Shown here: one piece after another, positions 8,470 through 16,080 of the stretch
Position numbering within the stretch: the stretch's first letter is position 1
How the letters are laid out: each line of letters opens with the position of its first letter
NCBI GenBank assembly: GCA_030681645.1
Contig: JAUXRX010000052.1
Location: 62,001 to 126,000, forward strand
DNA: 64,000 nt
From: Archangium sp.
GTDB taxonomy: Bacteria; Myxococcota; Myxococcia; Myxococcales; Myxococcaceae
Reading direction: 5' to 3'
Notes under the pieces: model-generated
Told to the model about the DNA's origin: nothing
The model's database searches: none
Seen by the model: the letters and a program-made list of their open reading frames with translations, nothing else
Program-made: the position numbers and the translations under genes

Positions 8470-8496
8470 CCCCTCGACTCCGCTCGGGGTGAACGG
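8470..8496 (+). repeat. Repeat A copy, intergenic
   Basis: A full 27-base copy, CCCTCGACTCCGCTCGGG followed by GTGAACGG, lies in the gap between two lipoprotein genes. Confidence 0.85.
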
Positions 8497-8548
8497 GTCG
8501 GGCTCGCTCCTCACCGGGGCGGGCCCGTTCGCTTTTCCGGAGGTCGTG

Positions 8549-9274
8549 ATGAAGAAGCTGCTCTTCGTGGTGCTGCTGTGCGGCTGCCCGAAGTCGCCCG
8601 ACGCGACGCCCCCTGCGTCCCTGGTGGGTGAGGCGAAGCGCGCGCTGGCCGAGCGGGAGAAGCGGCTCACCTCGTTCACCCTCGTCGTCGATTCCGCCGA
8701 AGGGGACAACCGCGCGCACCACGAGGTCGCGTTTCGCAGCCCCAACAAGAGCCGCGGCCACATGACCGCTCCCGTCGAGTTCGTGCTCGCCTTCGACGGC
8801 ACCACGCTGGTGCGCCTGAGCCACGCGCAGAAGAAGTACGAGGTGGTGAGCCTCGACATGCCGCCGGCCGATCGCGCGTACTTCCTCGCGGCGCAGTTCA
8901 TGCCCTTCGTGCCCGAGGGGTTCCGCTCACCGCTGCTGCCGCAGACGGGTGTGGAGGCGAAGAAGGTGTCCCGCCCCAACGCGGTGGAGGCGGTGGAGCT
9001 GACGGTGAAGCCCGGCCCGGGTGTGACGGTGAGCTACGTGCTCCGGCTTCCGGCGGGGGACTTTCTGGAGAAGCGCACCGTGGCCGATGGGCAAGCGCGG
9101 GTGCTGCGGGTGGAGAAGGAGCAGTGTGACGCGAAGCTCGCGTTGTGCGTGCCGCTCTTGCTGGTGGAGAAGCAGGGCGCGGTGATTCTCGGTTCGACCA
9201 CGGTGAGTGACGTGGTGCTCAACGCTGAGCTGCCTCAGGACACGTTCGCGCCCAGACGACCCTCGGGGTGGTGA
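8549..9274 (+). CDS. Lipoprotein of LolA/LppX-like type, 241 aa
   Basis: ATG 8549 is chosen because a ribosome site (CCGGAGG) precedes it and the protein then begins with a type II signal peptide whose lipobox is LCGC. The mature protein (EAKRALAEREKRLTSFTLVV, HHEVAFRSPNKSRGHM, FAFDGTTLVRLSHAQKKYEV) has the pattern of outer-membrane lipoprotein-carrier-like half barrels: a leading helix, then antiparallel strands. It may bind lipid or a lipoprotein, but its specific role is unknown. The nearest neighbours are other exported proteins. Confidence 0.65.
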   Translation: MKKLLFVVLLCGCPKSPDATPPASLVGEAKRALAEREKRLTSFTLVVDSAEGDNRAHHEVAFRSPNKSRGHMTAPVEFVLAFDGTTLVRLSHAQKKYEVVSLDMPPADRAYFLAAQFMPFVPEGFRSPLLPQTGVEAKKVSRPNAVEAVELTVKPGPGVTVSYVLRLPAGDFLEKRTVADGQARVLRVEKEQCDAKLALCVPLLLVEKQGAVILGSTTVSDVVLNAELPQDTFAPRRPSGW

Positions 9275-9283
9275 CGGCCTCGG

Positions 9284-9330
9284 CCCCTCACCCCGACCCT
9301 CTCCCCGCTTCGCAGGGTGAGGGAGACAGG
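9284..9330 (+). repeat. Repeat B copy, intergenic
   Basis: CCCCTCACCCCGACCCTCTCCCC, then a short loop and GGTGAGGGAGACAGG. The copy fills most of the gap upstream of the MYXO-CTERM gene. Confidence 0.85.
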
Positions 9331-9343
9331 TATCGTCTGCGGC

Positions 9344-10906
9344 ATGAAGCGACTGCTGCTGCTGGCGCTGGTTCCGACCCTCTCTCTTGCTCGCGACGTT
9401 CGGGTCACCACCGAGCCACAGCTCCGGGCGGCCATCAACGCAGCGCTGCCCGGCGACGTCATCACCCTCGCCAACGGCACCTACCCGGTCACGGCCAGGC
9501 TCTCGTGCACCGTGCCTGGCACCGCGGCGATGCCCATCGTGGTGCGCGGTGAACAACCCTTCGGCGCGACCCTCGAGTCGAACACCCTCATCGCCATCGG
9601 CGTGAGCGCGCCGTTCTGGCGCTTCGAAGACTTCGCCATGCGCGGCGTGTGCGCCACCGACTCGAACTGCGAGCACGCGTTCCAGGTGACGGGGCTGGCG
9701 ACCGACGTGGTGCTGCGCCACCTGCGCCTCGTCGACTTCAACGCGCAGCTCAAGGTGAACGCCACCGCCGCGGGCGACGGCGGCTACGACATGCCCCACC
9801 GCGGGCTCGTCGAGGCGTGCGAGGTGTTCGACACGCGCCCGCGCATGACGTCGAACCCGGTGACGAAGCTCAACATCGACACCGGCGACGACTTCGTGGT
9901 GCGCGACAACCTCATTCGTGACTTCGCCAAGAACGGGGGCAACTTCGTCAGCTACGGCAGCTTCATGAAGTCGGGCGGCAAGCGCGGCGTGTACGAGCGC
10001 AACCTGGTGCTGTGCCGCTCGGGAGGACAGGCGATGACCGACACCCGCATCGGGCTCTCGTTCGGTGGGGGCGGCACCGCCCCGCAGTTCTGCTACCCCG
10101 GCTTCAACGCGAGCATTCCGTGCAGCGTCGAGCATGAAGACGGCGTGCTCCGGAACAACATCGTCGCCAACTGCAGCGACGTGGGCGTGTACCTGAACCG
10201 CGCTCGCAACACGTCGGTGCTGCACAACACCCTGGTGGGGACGAACGGGGTCGACTTCCGCTTCGACACCACCACGGGACGCGCCGTGGGGAACCTGCTC
10301 ACGTCGAACATCCGGGTGCGCGACCTGGGGACGTTCACCGGCACGCAGAACGTGACGGGCGTGACGGTGCCCACCTTCGCGGCGGCGTATGCGGATCCGC
10401 TGGCGGGGGACCTGAGCGTCACCGGCGCGGTGACTGCGTGGGTCGGGCAGGTGAACCCGCCTCCGGCCGGCGTGACGGATGACTATTGCGCGCGGGTGCG
10501 GACGCAGAGCTCGTGGACGGTCGGGGCGCTCGAGCACGCGCTCGGGAGCTGCGGGACCGGAAAACCTCCCGACGGCGGCGTCGGTGGTGGCGGCGGGACG
10601 ACTGGCGGTGGTGGTGGCGCGACTGGCGGTGGCGGTGGCGGTGGCGCGACTGGCGGTGGCGGTGGCGCGACTGGCGGTGGCGGTGGCGCGACTGGCGGTG
10701 GCGGTGGTGGTGGTGGGACTGGTGGTGGTGGTGTGACTGGCGGCGGTGGTGGTGTGACTGGCGGCGGTGGTGGCGATGCGGCTGGCGGCGGTGGATCGTC
10801 GCCGGATGGTGGCGTCGACCCTGCTCCGGTGAGTGGCTGCGGCTGCTCCTCGCCTGGCGGTGTGGGGATGGCGCTGATCGCCCTGCTGCTCAGGCGTCGA
10901 CGCTGA
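9344..10906 (+). CDS. Right-handed beta-helix protein with Gly-rich linker and MYXO-CTERM tail
   Basis: 520 residues from ATG 9344. A signal peptide (RLLLLALVPTLSLA) is followed by a pectate-lyase-like opening (TEPQLRAAINAALPGDVITL) and repeating beta-helix coils rich in Asn/Asp (VVRDNLIRD, LRNNIVANCSDVGVYLNR, VLHNTLVG) to about residue 380. Similar modules bind or cleave polysaccharides, but no catalytic residues can be assigned. A linker of GGGGGATGG-type repeats leads to the terminal signal SGCGCSSPGG, a hydrophobic helix and RRRR. Such tails are removed by a myxosortase and the protein is anchored at the cell surface. Confidence 0.85.
   Translation: MKRLLLLALVPTLSLARDVRVTTEPQLRAAINAALPGDVITLANGTYPVTARLSCTVPGTAAMPIVVRGEQPFGATLESNTLIAIGVSAPFWRFEDFAMRGVCATDSNCEHAFQVTGLATDVVLRHLRLVDFNAQLKVNATAAGDGGYDMPHRGLVEACEVFDTRPRMTSNPVTKLNIDTGDDFVVRDNLIRDFAKNGGNFVSYGSFMKSGGKRGVYERNLVLCRSGGQAMTDTRIGLSFGGGGTAPQFCYPGFNASIPCSVEHEDGVLRNNIVANCSDVGVYLNRARNTSVLHNTLVGTNGVDFRFDTTTGRAVGNLLTSNIRVRDLGTFTGTQNVTGVTVPTFAAAYADPLAGDLSVTGAVTAWVGQVNPPPAGVTDDYCARVRTQSSWTVGALEHALGSCGTGKPPDGGVGGGGGTTGGGGGATGGGGGGGATGGGGGATGGGGGATGGGGGGGGTGGGGVTGGGGGVTGGGGGDAAGGGGSSPDGGVDPAPVSGCGCSSPGGVGMALIALLLRRRR
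10570..10800 (+). repeat. Tandem GGT/GGC repeat encoding Gly-rich linker
   Basis: About 15 imperfect copies of a GGTGGCGCGACTGGCGGT-like unit in the beta-helix gene. They probably encode a flexible wall-spanning linker and are prone to length change. Confidence 0.85.
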
Positions 10907-10917
10907 GCGTTTGTTTG

Positions 10918-10958
10918 CCCTCTCCCCGACCCTCTCCCCCTCGGGGAGAGGGAGACAG
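10918..10958 (+). repeat. Repeat B copy between convergent genes
   Basis: CCCTCTCCCC arms around CTCGGG form a strong hairpin exactly between two convergent stops (10906 and 10961). It could act as a bidirectional terminator. Confidence 0.8.
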
Positions 10959-10960
10959 AG

Positions 10961-11563
10961 CTAGAAGTCGAAGCGGTGCAGGTGCTGGAGCGCGGTGATG
11001 CCCTTGCGCAGGTTCTTCGTCTTGCAGGTGACGTACGCTTCCTTGCGGCAGGCGTTCATCAACACCACGTCACACAGCAGCTCTTCGGCGTCGTCCTTCG
11101 CGTCCTTCTGCATCCGCCCCACGCACTTCGCGTACTCCTTCGTCTTGCGGAAGAGCGCCACGTCCTTCGCGCGCTGCTCAGGCGACTCGAGGTGCGTCAT
11201 CGACTCGGGCGGGTCGCACTCTTCCACCTTCGCTTCGTAGACCGCGCTCCAGGCCACCCGCAGGGCCTTCCCCTGGTGCTCCTGCCCGTCCAGGTGCAAC
11301 GACAGCGACTCGATGCGCGTGCCCGACGAGCCGTCATCACCCTCGTGCAGCCGGCAGAGCTTCGCCGCGGTGGTGCAGCCGGTCTCCTTCACCGCCGGCA
11401 GCTCGACGCAGTCCTTGATGGCCCGCGCGTCCTTCGCCGGAAGCTGGGGCTTCTTCTGCTTCTTCGCCCACTTTTCCACCGCGGCCAGGCGCTCCGCCGG
11501 GTCCTCCGACGCGAGGGGGGAAGGAGCAGCGGCGAGGAGCCCGGCCAGCAGCGCAGAGAGCAT
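10961..11563 (-). CDS. Exported hypothetical protein, 200 aa
   Basis: ATG 11563 starts only two bases after the stop of the lipoprotein gene 11566-12762, so both are almost certainly one transcript and translationally coupled. The N-terminus (LSALLAGLLAAAPSPLA) is a signal peptide. The mature protein is Lys-rich and contains about nine Cys spaced as expected for disulphides (DCVELP, GCTTAAKLC, KCVGRMQ, LCDVVLMNAC, VTCKTKN). No known family was recognised. A job together with the Cys-rich lipoprotein is likely, given the coupling. Confidence 0.7.
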   Translation of the reverse strand: MLSALLAGLLAAAPSPLASEDPAERLAAVEKWAKKQKKPQLPAKDARAIKDCVELPAVKETGCTTAAKLCRLHEGDDGSSGTRIESLSLHLDGQEHQGKALRVAWSAVYEAKVEECDPPESMTHLESPEQRAKDVALFRKTKEYAKCVGRMQKDAKDDAEELLCDVVLMNACRKEAYVTCKTKNLRKGITALQHLHRFDF

Positions 11564-11565
11564 CG

Positions 11566-12762
11566 CTACTGGCAGATTCCCGAGGTCGCGTTGCAGGTCT
11601 GACCACCCGGGCAGGCGGCGAGCGCGCCCATCGCGTCACAGCGCGGGCGGCAGAAGCCCGGCACCGACGAGAGCCCGGTGGGGTTGCACACGTAGCCGCT
11701 GCGGCAGGAGCTCTGCTGGCCAATCTGGGTGCACGCCGCGCGGCAGGTGCTCTGCGAGGCGCCGAAGAAGCTCTCGGTGATGCACACCGCGCCGCCCGTG
11801 CACGCGCTGCCCATGCCGCACTGCGAGGTGCAGTAGCCGCCCGTGTACCCGGTGGGCTGGCCCGCGATGCTCTCGTTGATGCAGAGGGCGTTGAACGGCG
11901 GCTGGCACTGCTGCGCGGTGGTGCAGGGGCTGCCCGCGGGGATGAGCGCGCCGGCGTCGCCCGGGAAGCCGCCGTCGAAGCCACCGCCCACGCACACGCC
12001 CGAGCTGCACTGCTGGCCCATGCGGCAGCCCTGGCACGTCTGGCCGGCGATCCCGCAGGCGAAGCGCGTCTGGCCCGTCTGGCAGGCGCCGTTGGCGCAG
12101 CAGCCGGTGGGGCACGTCGTCACGTCACAGACCGGCGTGGCGCAGGTGCCGTTGAGGCAGGTCTGGCCCATGGGGCACTGCGTGCACGCGGCGCCGAGCA
12201 GGCCGCAGGCGAAGCGCGACTGCTGCCCGGGCACCACGCAGAAGTTGTTGGTGCAGCACCCGGCGCACGACTGCGGGCCGCACGCGCCCATCACGCACGC
12301 GCCGCCGACGCACTGCTCACCGAAGCCGCAGGCCATGCACTGCGAGCCCGAGGCGCCGCACGCGACGGGCGAGTTGCCCGGCTGGCAGCCGCCGAGTGGA
12401 TCGCGGCAACCACACACGCCGCCGTCGACCGCCGAGCCTCCGCCCGCGCCGCCGCCGATGACGCCGCCACCACCGCCGGCGCCGCCCGCGAAGCCACCGC
12501 CGGTCCCGCCGCCCACCACTCCTCCTCCGCTGCCGCCACCCGTGACGCCGCCACCGCTGCCGCCGCCGGTGACCCCACCGCCCGAGCCGCCGCCCTGGCT
12601 GCTGCCCCCGCCGCCGCCCACCGCGCCGCCCGTGCACTTCGAGTCGATGCACACGCCGGCGTCACCACAGTCGACGTCACGAAGGCACTGCGCCTCGGGC
12701 ACGGGAGAGAAGCACGCCGTGAACGAGAGGCTGATCAGCACGGGCAGGAGATTGCGATTCAT
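11566..12762 (-). CDS. Cys-rich lipoprotein with Gly-rich linker, 398 aa
   Basis: ATG 12762 gives a signal peptide with lipobox FTAC. A Gly/Ser linker of GGGSGGGVTGGG units (about residues 40-115) is followed by many Cys modules of the type CGFGEQCVGGACV, CPMGQTCLNGTC and CRMGQQCSSGVCV. These resemble the EB/Dickkopf-like Cys repeats common in myxobacterial surface lipoproteins. About 40 Cys imply heavy disulphide bonding outside the cell. It is first in a two-gene unit with 10961-11563. Its role is unknown; surface display or ligand binding is plausible. Confidence 0.8.
   Translation of the reverse strand: MNRNLLPVLISLSFTACFSPVPEAQCLRDVDCGDAGVCIDSKCTGGAVGGGGGSSQGGGSGGGVTGGGSGGGVTGGGSGGGVVGGGTGGGFAGGAGGGGGVIGGGAGGGSAVDGGVCGCRDPLGGCQPGNSPVACGASGSQCMACGFGEQCVGGACVMGACGPQSCAGCCTNNFCVVPGQQSRFACGLLGAACTQCPMGQTCLNGTCATPVCDVTTCPTGCCANGACQTGQTRFACGIAGQTCQGCRMGQQCSSGVCVGGGFDGGFPGDAGALIPAGSPCTTAQQCQPPFNALCINESIAGQPTGYTGGYCTSQCGMGSACTGGAVCITESFFGASQSTCRAACTQIGQQSSCRSGYVCNPTGLSSVPGFCRPRCDAMGALAACPGGQTCNATSGICQ
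12416..12620 (-). repeat. Gly-rich tandem repeat in lipoprotein linker
   Basis: Imperfect copies of a GGCGGTGGCGTCACGGGC-like unit (in coding direction), encoding the linker of the Cys-rich lipoprotein. Confidence 0.75.
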
Positions 12763-12883
12763 GGGGAACTCCGGAACGTGACGGGCGCGGCCCCGCCGGG
12801 CGGAGTCTTCACACCGCAGGGCGGGGCAGCGCAAGGGCTTCCGCTGCGCTTCACTGCCGAGGCTCCGCTCCCGAGCGGAGGGG

Positions 12884-12904
12884 CCCGTTCATCCCGAGCG
12901 GAGG
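12884..12904 (-). repeat. Repeat A, partial reverse copy
   Basis: CCCGTTCATCCCGAGCGGAGG matches part of repeat A in reverse. It is the first of three copies packed within 12884-12987. Confidence 0.7.
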
Positions 12905-12906
12905 AG

Positions 12907-12933
12907 CCCGTTCTTCCCGAGCGGAGTCGAGGG
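12907..12933 (-). repeat. Repeat A, full reverse copy
   Basis: CCCGTTCTTCCCGAGCGG followed by AGTCGAGGG, opposite in direction to the copy at 12961-12987. Confidence 0.8.
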
Positions 12934-12960
12934 ATGGGCCCCCCGGATCGCAGGAAGGCG

Positions 12961-12987
12961 CCCCTCGACTCCGCTCGGGGTGAACGG
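12961..12987 (+). repeat. Repeat A, full forward copy
   Basis: Same 27-base unit as 8470-8496. With 12907-12933 it forms a large inverted pair upstream of the lipoprotein operon. Confidence 0.85.
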
Positions 12988-13038
12988 TGGGGGCGATCAA
13001 CCCGCTCGGGGGACTTCGAGCAACGTGAGCGGTTGCCT

Positions 13039-13821
13039 TCACAGCAGTCCACCGCCCTCGGGAGGCTCCCCGTCGGATTCGTCGGGGCGCAACACCACGA
13101 CGTAATCGGGCAGCTCGGGCAGGCGGGCGAGGTGTTCCTTCCACACCCTGGTGTTGTGCCGTTCGCGCTCCCGTTCACCGGTGGTGCGGTACGCGACGAA
13201 GCGCACCACCCAGAGCACCGCGAGCACCAGGCAGGTCGCCACGTACGCCGGCGTGAAGAGCCAGAAGAGGCAGGCGAAGAGCGTGGTGGCGACGCTGAGC
13301 ACGGCGAGCGCGAGCGTCAGCCACTGGAGCCGGCCGGTCCACGGGCCGGGCGGCAGCTCACCTGCGAGGGGTGCCTCATCGGGCCGGAGCAGCTTCTCGT
13401 CTTCGAGCCGGGCGGCCTGTTCGATGAAGCCGTAGACGTCGACGAGGTACCGGCCGGGGGTGAGGTCGACGGAGAGGAACTCCTGTGCTCCCGGCTTGAC
13501 CGCTCCGTCTTTGAGCAGTGAGCACACACCCAGCAGCCGCAGCCTGCCGGTGGGCAGCTCCAGCCGCAGCCCGGTCGCCTGGCGCACGGCGTACTTCACC
13601 AGGTCGGGGGTGGGCTCGCCGATGAGCACCTCGACCTTGCCGGAGAACTGCCGGGCGGCCTCGTCCTTCAAGTACGTGCACTCGCCGCGGAGCGCGTCTT
13701 CGAGGAACGCCTGGTCGAGCACCACCTGGTCGAAGGTGCGGTGGGTCCACGAGGCGCGGTACTGCTGATCGAGCAGCAGCCCGGGGCCGACGTCGCAATA
13801 CACGTCCACCACGTGCTTCAC
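13039..13821 (-). CDS. Membrane protein coupled to the Rieske oxygenase, 260 aa
   Basis: GTG 13821 overlaps the TGA of the Rieske gene in a GTGA arrangement, a sign of translational coupling. The first 180 residues form a soluble domain (CDVGPGLLLDQQYRASW; DQAFLEDALRGECTYLKDEA; SVDLTPGRYLVDVYGF). Two adjacent hydrophobic segments follow at about residues 175-222 (LTLALAVLSVATTLFACLFW and TCLVLAVLWVVRFVAY), then a charged tail. No family was recognised. Tight coupling suggests it helps the oxygenase or shares its pathway, for example by membrane recruitment. Confidence 0.75.
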   Translation of the reverse strand: MKHVVDVYCDVGPGLLLDQQYRASWTHRTFDQVVLDQAFLEDALRGECTYLKDEAARQFSGKVEVLIGEPTPDLVKYAVRQATGLRLELPTGRLRLLGVCSLLKDGAVKPGAQEFLSVDLTPGRYLVDVYGFIEQAARLEDEKLLRPDEAPLAGELPPGPWTGRLQWLTLALAVLSVATTLFACLFWLFTPAYVATCLVLAVLWVVRFVAYRTTGERERERHNTRVWKEHLARLPELPDYVVVLRPDESDGEPPEGGGLL

Positions 13822-14861
13822 GTCTTCATCCGCAGGGTGTGCTCGTGAGGCTCGGCGGGCTCGCCGGTGGCGGACTGCTTGAGCAGCCGCGTCACCTGGG
13901 GCCCGAGCACGTCGAGCTCGGTAGAGGTGTACTTCTCGCCGCCGAACCGCTTCACCTGGGCGCGCTGCCTGGCGAGCATCACCGCGTCCTGGCCGAAGAT
14001 GCGCGTGGCCACCGGCGCGACGAAGGGCCGCACCAGCCAGCCCGGCACCGGCAGCTTGTAGGTCACCACCGCGAAGACGAGACAGGCGTCGTCTGAGACC
14101 GGGGTGAAGGCGGTGGTGGCCACCACGTGGCTCTTCGCGCCGAGCCGGTATTCCACCTGCGCGATGCAGGGGAGGAGGAAGCGATCGACGTGCTCCACCA
14201 CCCCGCCCTGCGGCGCGAGCAGCCAGCCCACCAGGCCGCGCGGCGCGGGCTCGCCGTGGAAGTGCGCCTCGGCCGAGCGCGCGTGGCGCTGCACCACCAC
14301 GTCGATGACGTTCTTCTTCTCGGGTGTGCGGAAGAGGCCGCCGTGCAGGAACGCGGTGTGCGGCACGTCGAGCGTGTTCTCGACCGCGGCGTGGAGTGAG
14401 GCCTCGACCCGGAACTCGCGGCGCACCGTGGAGTAGTGGCCGTCGTCGAGGTGAGGGAACCGAAAGGGGCCTTCCTCCGGCTGGTCGACGCCGGGCGTGG
14501 AATGGACCCAGATGAAGCCGTCGAGCTCTCGCGCGGCGAAGCGCTCGGCGCAGCGGCTCTTGAGCGAGACCTCTGCGTCCACCAGGCCCGGCACCGCGAC
14601 GCACTGGCCTTCGCCGTCGAAACGCCAACCGTGGTACGCGCACTCGAGCTCGCCCGCGCGCACGGCGCCCATCGAGAGCGGCACGTTGCGGTGAGGGCAG
14701 CGGTCGGTGAGCGCAGTGGGCGCTCCCCCGCGCGCGCGGAAGAGCACCAGCGGGCGGCCCTGCACGGTGACGGCGAGGGGGGTGCTGCGCAGCTGAGCGC
14801 TGGTGCAGGCGATGAACCAGGCGTCAGGCTGCACCAGGCCGGGAGGAGGGACCGCGCTCAC
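13818..14861 (-). CDS. Rieske non-haem iron oxygenase
   Basis: 347 residues from ATG 14861. The [2Fe-2S] Rieske motif is complete: C55-P-H57 and C74-x-x-H77. The mononuclear iron site is visible as NTLDVPHTAFLH (N162, D165, H168, H173), and a likely third acidic ligand lies near DAVMLARQ late in the protein. This layout fits one-component alpha subunits (VanA/PobA-like or choline-monooxygenase-like) that hydroxylate or demethylate aromatic or quaternary-amine substrates. No ferredoxin or reductase gene is nearby, so the electron donor lies elsewhere. It heads a two-gene unit with the membrane protein at 13039. Confidence 0.9.
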   Translation of the reverse strand: MSAVPPPGLVQPDAWFIACTSAQLRSTPLAVTVQGRPLVLFRARGGAPTALTDRCPHRNVPLSMGAVRAGELECAYHGWRFDGEGQCVAVPGLVDAEVSLKSRCAERFAARELDGFIWVHSTPGVDQPEEGPFRFPHLDDGHYSTVRREFRVEASLHAAVENTLDVPHTAFLHGGLFRTPEKKNVIDVVVQRHARSAEAHFHGEPAPRGLVGWLLAPQGGVVEHVDRFLLPCIAQVEYRLGAKSHVVATTAFTPVSDDACLVFAVVTYKLPVPGWLVRPFVAPVATRIFGQDAVMLARQRAQVKRFGGEKYTSTELDVLGPQVTRLLKQSATGEPAEPHEHTLRMKT

Positions 14862-14989
14862 GCGGCGGACTCTATTCTTCCGCTCGCTGGGTGGATCACC
14901 GTTCCGTCGCCGGCGCGCCCCATTTCACGTGAATCCGCTGGCGCAACGCTTCCAGAGCGGCAAACCGGGCGAGCTCGGGGAATACATGA

Positions 14990-15010
14990 CCCCTCGACTC
15001 CGCTCCGGGC
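14990..15010 (+). repeat. Repeat A, partial copy upstream of zinc-ribbon gene
   Basis: CCCCTCGACTCCGCTCCGGGC ends six bases before a possible ATG. The right part of the repeat is missing or diverged. Confidence 0.6.
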
Positions 15011-15015
15011 GTTGT

Positions 15016-15759
15016 ATGAAGGGCCGCGTGAAGGTCCTGTGTCCGCAGTGTGAGCGCTTGATCGCCCTCGAGGTGTTCCGCGTCGAGGGGCCCGCGCTGA
15101 TCATCACCTGCGGCAAGTGTGGCGCCGAGACCCGCGTGGAGAGCGTTCCCGCCACCGCCACCGCCACCGGCAACGCACCGGCGCCGGCGCGCCCGCCCTC
15201 GCTGCCTCCGCGCGTCTCGCTCGAGTCGACCTCGGGGGGCAGCAACGTGGTGGTGCTGCGTACGGCCGGGCACGAGGCGACGCAGAAGGCCGCGAGGGCG
15301 GCCGACGAAGGGCCCTTCACCCTGCCCGAGGGCGTGTGCCCGAAGTGCATCGCGCCGCGGGCGACGACGCCGTCGTGCCCGTACTGCGGCATTCTCTTCG
15401 AGAGCTTCGACGAGGCGTCGGTGCTGCCGCCGAAGTGGCTGCGCGAAGAATGGGTCGAGGTGCTGCGCGACTGGGGCAACGCGCCCAGGCACGCGCAGCT
15501 CAGACGCAAGGCCCAGCAGACCGACGCGCTCGCCGCGGTGGGCCGGCTCTACCGGCTGCGGCAGGCGGCCGTGCCGGAAGACCCGGTGGCGGAAGAGGGC
15601 CGCGCCGACGTGCTGCGCCTGGCCGCGGCGGCGATGTCCTTCCGCCCCCCGCAGGACGACGACGTCGAGCGGCGGAAGAAGGTCGTGTTCGGGGCCACCC
15701 TGGGGTTGCTCGCGCTCATCCTCGTGCTGGGGTTGCTGCAGCTGCTTCGTTCGAGCTGA
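15016..15759 (+). CDS. Zinc-ribbon, tail-anchored membrane protein
   Basis: 247 residues from ATG 15016; GTG 15028 is an alternative start. Cys pairs are visible as CPQCERLI and CGKCGAE near the start, which should form one zinc ribbon, and as CPKC and CPYCG at about residues 115-135, forming a second. A Pro/Ala-rich linker lies between them. A single hydrophobic helix (ATLGLLALILVLGLLQLL) at the C-terminus makes it tail-anchored in the inner membrane. Proteins of this kind are frequent in myxobacteria and not functionally defined. The next gene, 21 bases on, is also a zinc-ribbon membrane protein, so the two are likely cotranscribed. Confidence 0.75.
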   Translation: MKGRVKVLCPQCERLIALEVFRVEGPALIITCGKCGAETRVESVPATATATGNAPAPARPPSLPPRVSLESTSGGSNVVVLRTAGHEATQKAARAADEGPFTLPEGVCPKCIAPRATTPSCPYCGILFESFDEASVLPPKWLREEWVEVLRDWGNAPRHAQLRRKAQQTDALAAVGRLYRLRQAAVPEDPVAEEGRADVLRLAAAAMSFRPPQDDDVERRKKVVFGATLGLLALILVLGLLQLLRSS

Positions 15760-15780
15760 AGCCGGGGTATCCTGCGCGCC

Positions 15781-16080
15781 ATGCGGCTGAACCCCGACCT
15801 GCTGCCGTGCCCGGAATGCGGTCAACAGACGGACAGCCTCAAGGGCTACCGCCTGCCCACGTTCCTGCTCTTCATCCTCGTGGCGGCGTCGTTCAAGCAC
15901 GCGCTGGTGGTGGGCTGCCCCACCTGCATGCGGAAGAAGCTGCTCAAGCTCGGGCTGATCAACATCCTCCCGGCGAACATCCTCTGGGTGTGCCTGCTGC
16001 TGCCCTGGTACTCGCTGGCCGCGGCCATGAGCACGACCAAGGGTCATTCGGGCGCGGTGCTCAAGGCGCTCGGTCGCTAG
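15781..16080 (+). CDS. Small zinc-ribbon membrane protein, 99 aa
   Basis: CPECG at residues 10-14 and CPTC at about 46-49 should bind one zinc ion. A hydrophobic stretch (FLLFILVAASFKHALVV) separates the Cys pairs and a second (NILPANILWVCLLLPWYSL) follows, so the protein probably inserts in the membrane with its ribbon on one face. Its TAG stop shares the palindrome CTAG with the stop of the convergent PilZ gene, so the two reading frames overlap by four bases. Confidence 0.75.
   Translation: MRLNPDLLPCPECGQQTDSLKGYRLPTFLLFILVAASFKHALVVGCPTCMRKKLLKLGLINILPANILWVCLLLPWYSLAAAMSTTKGHSGAVLKALGR

Noticed and set aside
10570..10800. Regular short repeats resembling a CRISPR array
   Set aside because: Units are contiguous without spacers, in frame, and encode a Gly-rich linker.
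10918..10958. Repeat B as a tRNA- or RNA-like gene
   Set aside because: It forms one simple hairpin and recurs at many gene ends; no RNA-gene fold or conserved loops.
12763..13038. Insertion sequence or transposon end
   Set aside because: No transposase gene or target-site duplication was found; the structure is a nest of repeat A copies.
13039..14643. A single long minus-strand frame reaching back into the Rieske gene
   Set aside because: The part above 13821 overlaps the Rieske coding sequence in another frame; only the part from the GTGA start has protein-like composition.
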